Under the pieces are notes generated by a model, which was not told the origin of the DNA, made no database searches, and saw only the letters and a program-made list of their open reading frames with translations. This document shows, piece by piece, positions 52,614 to 59,203 of a stretch of 64,000 bases of DNA; positions within the stretch are counted from its first letter, which is position 1, and each line of letters starts with the position of its first letter. The position numbers were made by a program, and so were the translations under genes. The DNA is from Chryseobacterium foetidum (GTDB lineage: Bacteria > Bacteroidota > Bacteroidia > Flavobacteriales > Weeksellaceae). Location of the stretch: assembly GCF_025457425.1 (NCBI RefSeq), contig NZ_JAMXIA010000001.1:3224001-3288000 (forward strand). The letters run 5' to 3'.

Positions 52614-53127
52614 AAACCACGAAGTGGTTCAATGTCAGTAGGCGTGGGTAAAACCCATGGTAAACAATACGTAGCCGATAAACAGAACCACGAAGTGGTT
52701 CAATATCAGTAGCCGTGGGTGAAAACCATGGATCAAGATCACACCACACGATCAGAACCACGAAGTGGTTCAATGTGAGTAGCCGTGGGTGAAACCCATG
52801 GACGAAGATCACAGCACACAATCAAAACCACAAAGTTGTTAAATATGAGTGGCCTTGGGTGAAACCCGTGGAAAAAATGTACAGTTATTATTAGAACCAC
52901 GAAGTGGTTCAATGTTAATAGCCGTGGGTGAAACCCATGGAAAAGAGTTACAGCCATAAAATCAGAACCACGAAGTGGTTCAATGTGAATAGCCGATGGT
53001 GAAACTCATGGACGAAGATAAAACCATACGATCAGAATCATGAAGTGGTTCAATGTCAGTAGCCGTGGGTGAAACCCATGGATCAAAATTACACCACACA
53101 ATCAGAACCGCAAAGTGGTTCAATAAT
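52614..53127 (+). repeat. Tandem array of 70-bp two-hairpin units
   Basis: Seven full units and one partial unit start near 52,614, 52,685, 52,755, 52,825, 52,894, 52,965, 53,035 and 53,105 (period 69-71). Each full unit has hairpin 1, GAACCAC-GAA-GTGGTTC, then CAATGTNAGTAG, then hairpin 2, CCGTGGGTGAAACCCATGG, then a 23-25-base variable spacer usually ending ATCAG. The last unit has hairpin 1 only. The period is not a multiple of three, so the reading frame shifts between units. No protein is assigned. It lies between the MFS gene 3' end and the prfC 5' side. Confidence 0.9.
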
Positions 53128-53206
53128 AATTCACAAAAATACATTCTGATTGAATACATAATTTCCGTAAATGAAAATTATATTTATTTTTAAATGATTT
53201 TAAAAC

Positions 53207-54406
53207 TCAAACCTCGCTCAACTTTTTTAAATTTGATTTTTTCTTCAGAAAATATGCCAGTCCCAAGCCTATAAAAACCATGGCGGCACTGAATGGGAAA
53301 ATAAACTGCATTCCGAAAAAATCTGCAACACTACCGATGATTGGGCCTGCAACGCCGAGAGAAATATCGATGAAAAGTCCGTAACCAGCCAAAGCAGAGC
53401 CCTGGTTCGATGGAGCAACACTTTTGATCGCCATCACTCCCAATGCCGGAAATATTAATGAAAATCCTAATCCTGTAACACCGGCACCAATCAAAGCCAT
53501 TTGGGCATTCGTGGCAAATGCGATGATGAGAAGTCCGATGGTTTCTACAAAAAGACAGGCAATCGACACCTTTATTCCGCCATAATTATTGATGACGTTG
53601 CTGAAAACCAATCTTCCGGCAACGAATAATCCTCCGAAGATACTCAGACACAAAGCACCATTATTCCAGTGAAAATGATTGTAATATAAAGTAATGAACG
53701 TAGAAATACTTGCGAAACCGATTCCTCCCAAGGCCAGACAAACGCCAAACGGAGCGACTTTTCCCAATACTTTCCAGAAAGATTGCGTTTCTTTTTGATT
53801 GTCGTTGGTTTTATTCTCTTTCGTTTTAGCAAAAAAATATCCAATAATTCCTAAGATAATGGAAAGAATCCCGATGCCGTAGAGACTGAATTTCTGTTCG
53901 ATAACAATTCCTAATGAAGCACCAATCGCCAAAGCTCCGTAGCAAGCAACGCCGTTGTAGGAAATAATTTTTGCGGTATGTTTCTCTCCCAGTGCCATGA
54001 TCGCCCAGTTGATCGGGCTTGCACCCACCAAACCTTCTGCGCAACCTGTGAACAGTCGTGTGATAATTAAAAATGCGAGACTTAAAACCGGAGAAAATTT
54101 AAAATAATAAGCGAAAATCAAAAAGATTCCGGTTAAGGAAAATCCGAGCATACTCAGCAGGACTGCGGGTTTCGGGCCTTTTCCGTCAATCATTTTACCT
54201 GAATAGGCTCTCAGGAAAAACGTGGAAATATATTGTAAACTAATGACCATTCCTGCCACCAAAAGACTGAATCCTAAACTTTTACTGATAAAAATGGGAA
54301 GAACTGAAAGCGATAAGCCGATAATAAAGTATCCTACAAAAGTGAAAGAAACATAACTGATCAGTTGTAAATTAAGGTTTTTAGGCTGATTTAATGCGGA
54401 ATCCAT
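53207..54406 (-). CDS. MFS transporter
   Basis: A 399-residue major-facilitator carrier with about twelve hydrophobic helices. Features are the loop-2-type signature GKMIDGKGPKPAVLLSMLG and the proline/glycine-rich second half (GAGVTGLGFSLIFPALGVMA). The first ATG in the protein is 54,406 (MDSALNQPKNL); an upstream TTG at 54,427 lies within the -7 box, so 54,406 is the start. The group resembles bacterial arabinose/quinolone-type exporters, but the substrate is unknown. It is monocistronic. Confidence 0.9.
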   Translation of the reverse strand: MDSALNQPKNLNLQLISYVSFTFVGYFIIGLSLSVLPIFISKSLGFSLLVAGMVISLQYISTFFLRAYSGKMIDGKGPKPAVLLSMLGFSLTGIFLIFAYYFKFSPVLSLAFLIITRLFTGCAEGLVGASPINWAIMALGEKHTAKIISYNGVACYGALAIGASLGIVIEQKFSLYGIGILSIILGIIGYFFAKTKENKTNDNQKETQSFWKVLGKVAPFGVCLALGGIGFASISTFITLYYNHFHWNNGALCLSIFGGLFVAGRLVFSNVINNYGGIKVSIACLFVETIGLLIIAFATNAQMALIGAGVTGLGFSLIFPALGVMAIKSVAPSNQGSALAGYGLFIDISLGVAGPIIGSVADFFGMQFIFPFSAAMVFIGLGLAYFLKKKSNLKKLSEV

Positions 54407-54424
54407 GCGAATAAAAATAAGCTG

Positions 54425-54432
54425 CAAAGATA
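54425..54432 (-). promoter_or_regulatory. -7 box of the MFS gene, deciding its start
   Basis: TATCTTTG on the minus strand, 18 bases before ATG 54,406. It overlaps the alternative TTG start. Confidence 0.65.
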
Positions 54433-54511
54433 GTTTGATTAAACTTCACAATGAAGCAATTGCAATAGAAAAAAGAAAACGGTTTGATTTGAGATTTGAA
54501 GTTTGAGATTT

Positions 54512-54536
54512 GATCTTTTGGCAGGCTCATGATGAC
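54512..54536 (-). repeat. Degenerate copy of a dispersed 25-bp repeat
   Basis: GATCTTTTGGCAGG...GATGAC differs at four positions from the reverse complement of the element at 58,445-58,469. Confidence 0.55.
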
Positions 54537-54574
54537 ATTTGAGATGTAAAATTATTTTTTTTCATTAAATCAAT

Positions 54575-54582
54575 TATCTTTG
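54575..54582 (+). promoter_or_regulatory. -7 promoter box of the CPBP protease gene
   Basis: TATCTTTG, a perfect TAnnTTTG, 24 bases before ATG 54,607. Confidence 0.6.
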
Positions 54583-54606
54583 TTTCGTTAAAAAAAATCA
54601 GACTTT

Positions 54607-55437
54607 ATGGAGCAATCACGTTATCCGAAATATATTTTCGATTGGATGGGAGGTTTAATTCTTTTCTTAGGATATATTTTGGGAGGTGTGTTTACCAAAT
54701 TTATGCAACTTGCAGGAAAATTTATTTTCAGATTAGATTTTTTGCAGAAACCTTGGTTTTTGATGATTTCAAATGCTTTGGTATTTTGTCTGATGATTGC
54801 CGCCTTCGATTTTATTATCGTCCGTCAAAAAACGGGTAAAAAACTGAATTTCAACTTTTCACCGACCAATTTTTATACTTATCTTTTAATCTTTCCGATG
54901 ATGTTGGGAATGATGTTCATCGGTGAGTTTATCACATCTCAAATCCCCACAACCGGACCGTTTTTTGGAGATTTCTATGAATTTTTTGAAAGAATAATGG
55001 AAGGATTTATCAATGATCCAATTATTATGTTAATTATGGCAGTCATCATGGCACCGATTTTTGAAGAAATTATTTTCCGTGGAATTATCCAGAAAGGTTT
55101 AATTAATAATGGTGTTGAACCCTGGAAAGCCATTGTGGTGGCAAGTCTTTTATTCGGTTTGATCCACGGGAATCCATGGCAGTTTGTAGGGGCGACTTTA
55201 TTAGGTTGTGTTTTGGGATTAGTTTATTATAAAACAAAATCTCTGCTTTTGCCGATGCTGTTGCATGGTTTTAATAATCTCTGTTCGGCAATTTTGATTT
55301 TTTACACGCAAAAAGAAAGTTTTGCAGAAGCTTTTGAAATGCAGGAATGGACGATTTTGGTAATTGGAATTGTACTTTTCTCTGTCTTTTTCTATCTTTT
55401 TGCATTTAAAAATAAAGTCAGGTACTCTGAAGCTTAA
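54607..55437 (+). CDS. CPBP (CAAX/ABI) intramembrane metalloprotease
   Basis: A 276-residue multi-pass protein of the CPBP family. The catalytic signature is complete: EE-x3-R at 153-158 (FEEIIFRGI), the second-motif His187 (GLIHGNPW), and His220/Asn224 in LLHGFNNL. About eight helices. Members are glutamate-dependent intramembrane proteases involved in prenyl-protein or signal processing, bacteriocin immunity or sigma/anti-sigma control; the target here is unknown. No bacteriocin or peptide gene is seen nearby. It is monocistronic with its own -7 box. Confidence 0.92.
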   Translation: MEQSRYPKYIFDWMGGLILFLGYILGGVFTKFMQLAGKFIFRLDFLQKPWFLMISNALVFCLMIAAFDFIIVRQKTGKKLNFNFSPTNFYTYLLIFPMMLGMMFIGEFITSQIPTTGPFFGDFYEFFERIMEGFINDPIIMLIMAVIMAPIFEEIIFRGIIQKGLINNGVEPWKAIVVASLLFGLIHGNPWQFVGATLLGCVLGLVYYKTKSLLLPMLLHGFNNLCSAILIFYTQKESFAEAFEMQEWTILVIGIVLFSVFFYLFAFKNKVRYSEA

Positions 55438-55446
55438 AATTTTTTA

Positions 55447-55644
55447 ACACATTAGTCACATAAGTTTAGTTTTAAATTATTGCACATATTTTAGAGCACA
55501 TTAGTTAAAAATCAAAGATTTTTTAACTGCGAAACTTTTAGATTTCCACTAATTTAAACCTTACAAAAATCTTTGATTTTTTTTCTCTTATGGAATCTAA
55601 AATATTTTCAAACATCAAAATATATCTAATGTGACTTATGTGTC
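55447..55644. repeat. Inverted-repeat element left of rdgB
   Basis: The left arm begins ACACATTAGTCACATAAG and contains AAAAATCAAAGATTTTTT. The right arm is its imperfect reverse complement (AAAAATCTTTGATTTTTTT to GTGACTTATGTGTC). Arms are about 85 bases. Confidence 0.65.
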
Positions 55645-55686
55645 AAAAACATTATAATTCATAAAAATTCGAATAAAAAAATAAAA

Positions 55687-56259
55687 ATGGAAATATTAGT
55701 AGCTACTCACAATCTTCACAAAAAAGAAGAGATTCAACAGATTTTAGGAAATGATTTCACCGTTAAAAGTCTTGCAGATTACGATCTTCACGACGAAATT
55801 GTTGAGGACGGAGATTCTTTCAACGCCAATGCCTTAATAAAAGCCAAATACTGTTTTGAGAAAACCGGAATTCCAAGTCTTGGAGACGACAGCGGTTTGG
55901 TTGTGGAATCTTTAGACGGAAGACCTGGTATTTTTTCTGCACGATATGCAGGAGATCACGATTTTGTGAAAAATATTGAGAAAGTTTTAAGCGAAATGGA
56001 AAATGTTGAAAACAGGAAAGCCTATTTCATCACCGTTTTATGTTATTATGACGAAAATGGTGCTCAGTATTTCGACGGCAGAGTTCACGGAAATCTGCTG
56101 ACAGAAAATAAAGGACATCAGGGTTTTGGCTACGACCCAATTTTTGTCCCCGAAGGCCATGAAATCACTTTCGCTGAGATGAATCCCGAAGATAAAAACA
56201 AAATCAGCCACAGAAAACAGGCATTGGATTTATTTCTCGATTTTTTACAGGCGAAGTAG
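55687..56259 (+). CDS. rdgB: Non-canonical purine NTP pyrophosphatase
   Basis: An ITP/XTP (HAM1/RdgB) pyrophosphatase of 190 residues. It hydrolyses dITP, dXTP and ITP to the monophosphates and keeps deaminated bases out of DNA and RNA. The family motifs are complete: N-terminal ATHNLHKKEEI, SLGDDSGLVVESLDGRPGIFSARYAG (about 61-86), and GFGYDPIFVPEGHEITFAEM (about 147-166) with SHRKQAL near the end. It lies between two related inverted-repeat elements and has no operon partner. Confidence 0.96.
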   Translation: MEILVATHNLHKKEEIQQILGNDFTVKSLADYDLHDEIVEDGDSFNANALIKAKYCFEKTGIPSLGDDSGLVVESLDGRPGIFSARYAGDHDFVKNIEKVLSEMENVENRKAYFITVLCYYDENGAQYFDGRVHGNLLTENKGHQGFGYDPIFVPEGHEITFAEMNPEDKNKISHRKQALDLFLDFLQAK

Positions 56260-56287
56260 CGATAGAGAGGAGTATGGACACATAAGG

Positions 56288-56481
56288 CACATTAGTTTTC
56301 AGTTTTAATTCTCTTGAAAATTGAGAACACAGAAGATTAAAAAATCAAAGATTTTTTTGAGGGCTTTGTGAGCATAATTGTAAATTCTACGATGCATTTG
56401 CACTTGAAAATCTCTGATTTTCTCTCATGTGATCTAAAATATTTTCAATGCAGATCTAAAATCTCATATGACTCATGTGTT
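56288..56481. repeat. Inverted-repeat element right of rdgB
   Basis: Opens ACACATAAGGCACATTAG, includes TAAAAAATCAAAGATTTTTTTG, and its right half is an imperfect inverted copy ending near GACTCATGTGTTC. It is the same family as 55,447-55,644. Confidence 0.65.
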
Positions 56482-56539
56482 CAGGTTCATAATTATTTTA
56501 AAACCTTAACCTAAGCCTCAACCTTAACCTCAATTATTG

Positions 56540-56547
56540 TACATTTG
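56540..56547 (+). promoter_or_regulatory. -7 box of rnz, supporting its TTG start
   Basis: TACATTTG, a perfect TAnnTTTG, ends 18 bases before the TTG at 56,566. Confidence 0.65.
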
Positions 56548-56565
56548 CTTTAATAAACTATTGAT

Positions 56566-57480
56566 TTGAGTACTTATTTAACGATATTAGGCTTTAATTC
56601 TGCGATACCAACGGTTAATACTTCTCCCACGGCACAGCTTCTCGAAATGGAAGAACGCTGTTTTCTGATAGATTGTGGCGAAGGAACGCAGGTACAGCTG
56701 AGAAAAGCGAAAGCGAGATTTTCAAAAATCAATCATATTTTTATCTCCCATCTTCATGGCGACCATTGTTTTGGTTTGCCTGGACTGATTGCGTCGTTCA
56801 GGCTTTTGGGAAGGGAAGTTCCGCTGCATGTGTACGGCCCGAAAGGAATTAAAAAAATGCTCGACACTATTTTTACCATTACTGAGACGCACAGGGGTTT
56901 TGAGGTAGTTTATCGTGAGCTGGACAAGGATTATTCCGAAAAAATCTATGAAGACAACAGGGTGGAAGTGTACACGATTCCACTTGACCACAGGATTTAC
57001 TGTAACGGTTATCTTTTTAGGGAGAAACCGAGAGAACGACATATCAATATGGAAGAAGTTTCAAAATATCCTGAAATTGAAACCTGCGACTACCATAATT
57101 TGAAAGCCGGTAAAGATTTTGTTTTAAGTGACGGATATGTTTTAAAAAATGAAATTTTGACAACCAGTCCGGCTCCGTCGGTTTCCTATGCGTTTTGCAG
57201 CGACACGAGATATCTGGAATCTGTGATTCCGATTATTAAAAATGTGACGGTTCTGTATCACGAAGCTACTTTTTTACATGATTTAAAAGAAATGGCAGAT
57301 TACACCGGTCATACAACAGCTTTGGAAGCAGCGACGATTGCCAAGAAAGCAGAAGTTGAAAAATTGATTTTAGGACATTTCTCCAACCGTTACGGAGATT
57401 TGACGGTCTTTACAGATGAAGCGAGGACGGTTTTCCCAAACTCTTATCTTCCGAAAGCGTTGGAATGTGTGAAAATTTAA
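56566..57480 (+). CDS. rnz: Ribonuclease Z (tRNA 3'-end processing)
   Basis: A metallo-beta-lactamase-fold endonuclease of 304 residues that cuts tRNA precursors after the discriminator base. The zinc motif is FISHLHGDHCFGLPG (His62, His64, Asp66, His67). Further ligands lie in SYAFCSDTRYLE, YHEATFLHD and LGHFSNRYGD, and the short exosite arm is at ~145-190. The start is TTG at 56,566, encoding STYLTILGFNSAIPT directly at the family's first strand. No ATG lies between it and residue ~28, and the promoter box spacing matches. It appears complete. Confidence 0.95.
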   Translation: MSTYLTILGFNSAIPTVNTSPTAQLLEMEERCFLIDCGEGTQVQLRKAKARFSKINHIFISHLHGDHCFGLPGLIASFRLLGREVPLHVYGPKGIKKMLDTIFTITETHRGFEVVYRELDKDYSEKIYEDNRVEVYTIPLDHRIYCNGYLFREKPRERHINMEEVSKYPEIETCDYHNLKAGKDFVLSDGYVLKNEILTTSPAPSVSYAFCSDTRYLESVIPIIKNVTVLYHEATFLHDLKEMADYTGHTTALEAATIAKKAEVEKLILGHFSNRYGDLTVFTDEARTVFPNSYLPKALECVKI

Positions 57481-57643
57481 AAAGATTTAAGCATTAAAAC
57501 AGCTTTGAGAGTAAGTTTTTTTAAAATTCAGATTAAGCTGAATTTAGCATTTTGCTTAATGATATTTTTAAATATTTCCTTAAATCAAACTTAAAGACTT
57601 CAAAATCTTAATGGTTTAAATTAAAAAATGTTTATTTAAATAA

Positions 57644-58414
57644 ATGAAGTTGAATTTTTCAGAATTAAAAGATTTTCTCAACGAAAAGGCTGATATTTAC
57701 AATAATCCAGATTTTATAAATGATGATCCGGTTCAGATTCCGCATCGTTTTTCTTTGAAACAGGACATTGAAATCGCAGGGTTTCTTGCTGCGACCATTT
57801 CTTGGGGAAACAGAAAGTCTATCATTAGGTCAGCAGAGAAAATGCTGGATATTATGGGCAATTCGCCTTATGATTTTGTGATGAATTATTCTGAAAAAGA
57901 TTTAGAACTTATTAAGGATAAAAGCATTCACAGAACATTTAATGGTGAAGATTTTGCTTATTTTATCAGTCAGTTTCATAAAATTTATACTGAAAATGAA
58001 AGCCTTGAAGATCTGTTTTTAATCAATGAAAATGAAAGTAATTTTCAGCATTCAATTGAGAGATTCAGGCAAAAATTTTTAGGAATTGAAAAACACAGAA
58101 CGCACAAACATGTGAGTTCGCCCTACAAAAATTCATCTGCAAAACGGATCATCATGTTTCTGAGGTGGATGACCAGAAAAGACAACCGTGGTGTGGATTT
58201 TGGAATATGGGGAAATATTGATCAGAAATTTTTATCCATTCCTCTCGACGTTCATACCGGAAATGTTTCAAGAAAACTGGGATTGATTTCAAGAACTCAA
58301 AACGACTGGAAAACCGTGGAAGAACTGGATTTAATTATCAGAAAACTGGACGAAAAAGATCCCGCCAAATATGATTTTGCTCTGTTTGGTCTTGGCGTCA
58401 CTAAAGAATTTTAA
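57644..58414 (+). CDS. TIGR02757 family protein
   Basis: A 256-residue protein of the TIGR02757/DUF2400 family, common in Bacteroidota and of unknown activity. Recognisable family stretches are DPVQIPHRFSLKQDIEIAGFLAATISWGNR (about 28-56), RTHKHVSSPYKNSSAKRIIMFLRWMTR (about 145-172), and PLDVHTGNVSRKLGL with a C-terminal PAKYDFALFGLGV. The architecture recalls helix-hairpin DNA glycosylases, but that is only a fold-level impression. It is monocistronic with no clear -7 box. Confidence 0.88.
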   Translation: MKLNFSELKDFLNEKADIYNNPDFINDDPVQIPHRFSLKQDIEIAGFLAATISWGNRKSIIRSAEKMLDIMGNSPYDFVMNYSEKDLELIKDKSIHRTFNGEDFAYFISQFHKIYTENESLEDLFLINENESNFQHSIERFRQKFLGIEKHRTHKHVSSPYKNSSAKRIIMFLRWMTRKDNRGVDFGIWGNIDQKFLSIPLDVHTGNVSRKLGLISRTQNDWKTVEELDLIIRKLDEKDPAKYDFALFGLGVTKEF

Positions 58415-58444
58415 CAGACAATTTCAAATATCAAATCTCAAAAT

Positions 58445-58469
58445 GTCATCCTGAGCCTGTCGAAGGATC
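58445..58469 (+). repeat. Dispersed 25-bp repeat
   Basis: GTCATCCTGAGCCTGTCGAAGGATC lies between two genes; a degenerate inverted copy is at 54,512-54,536. The same text is familiar from intergenic regions of many bacteria. Confidence 0.6.
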
Positions 58470-58488
58470 AAATTTCAAATCTTTAAAA

Positions 58489-59019
58489 ATGAAAACGTCA
58501 CACGAAAATATAGAATTTCTGGAGAAAATGGCAAACGGAATCACCTCATGGATTGGTTCTATACCGTCTCTTATTATCCATACTTTGCTTTTTCTAACCT
58601 CGTTTTTGCTACCGGTTTTCGGGGTGGTAGATTTTGATAAAATGCTTTTGGTACTCACGACGGTTCTGTCTCTGGAAGCGATTTATTTATCCATTCTTAT
58701 TCAGATGTCTGTCAATAAAAGCAATGAAAAAATTGAAGACATTCAGGAAGATATTGAAGATATTCAGGAGGATATTGAAGAGATCAGCGAAGATATTGAA
58801 GAAATCAGTGAGGATCTGGAAGAGATTAGCGAAGATATTGAGGATATCCAGGAAGATATTGAGGAGATCAACGAAGATGAGGACGAAGAAGATCATAATG
58901 AGAGAGCCAAAAAAGCAATTCTGAAAAGCAATGTGAATTCAAATAAGAATGAAATCAAGTTTTTGAAAGATAAAATCGCGGAACTTCAGAATAAAATTGA
59001 TGAACTGAAAAAAGATTAG
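58489..59019 (+). CDS. Two-helix membrane protein with acidic heptad coiled coil
   Basis: A 176-residue protein related to DUF1003 proteins: WIGSIPSLIIHTLLFLTSF and LSLEAIYLSILIQMSVNKS form two helices (about 18-40 and 48-70). A perfect heptad series follows (~80-130) of the form ED-I-Q/S-ED-I/L-E repeated about seven times, then DEDEEDHNER and a basic Lys/Glu helix (~145-176). The DNA shows the matching 21-bp period (GATATTGAAGA-type units). The acidic coil is strongly charged and probably oligomerises or pairs with a basic partner; that is inference. It lies 74 bases after TIGR02757. Confidence 0.82.
   Translation: MKTSHENIEFLEKMANGITSWIGSIPSLIIHTLLFLTSFLLPVFGVVDFDKMLLVLTTVLSLEAIYLSILIQMSVNKSNEKIEDIQEDIEDIQEDIEEISEDIEEISEDLEEISEDIEDIQEDIEEINEDEDEEDHNERAKKAILKSNVNSNKNEIKFLKDKIAELQNKIDELKKD
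58730..58884 (+). repeat. Intragenic 21-bp tandem repeat
   Basis: About seven units of a degenerate 21-bp sequence (GAAGATATTGAAGA...) encode the heptads; adjacent units match closely, suggesting expansion by slippage. Confidence 0.7.
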
Positions 59020-59179
59020 AAATAGTACACTCAAGCATATTAAAAACGGATTGATCGGTAGTTTAATCTATTTTAGTTAAACATTAGAATCGTATTAAAA
59101 TTTAATTAAAAAATATCTTTTTTGAAATATTGTTATTAATAATTTGGATTTCAATATGTTTTAAGTCAATAAATTTTGG

Positions 59180-59187
59180 TATTTTTG
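59180..59187 (+). promoter_or_regulatory. -7 promoter box of the first type B cargo gene
   Basis: TATTTTTG, a perfect TAnnTTTG, 16 bases before ATG 59,204. Confidence 0.65.
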
Positions 59188-59203
59188 GGCAAACAATCTG
59201 AAA

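Noticed and set aside
52543..52957. Two minus-strand ORFs encoding a repeated HGFHPRLLTLNHFVV-like peptide
   Set aside because: They are by-products of the 70-bp palindromic array. The frame shifts between units because the period is not a multiple of three, and no start context or conservation is visible.
52614..53127. CRISPR array
   Set aside because: Repeat-spacer periodicity is present, but spacers resemble each other, repeats are degenerate and carry two hairpins, and no cas gene is nearby.
58687..58924. Opposite- and alternate-frame ORFs in the acidic coil
   Set aside because: Shadows of the 21-bp repeat, whose length is a multiple of three and so keeps all frames open.
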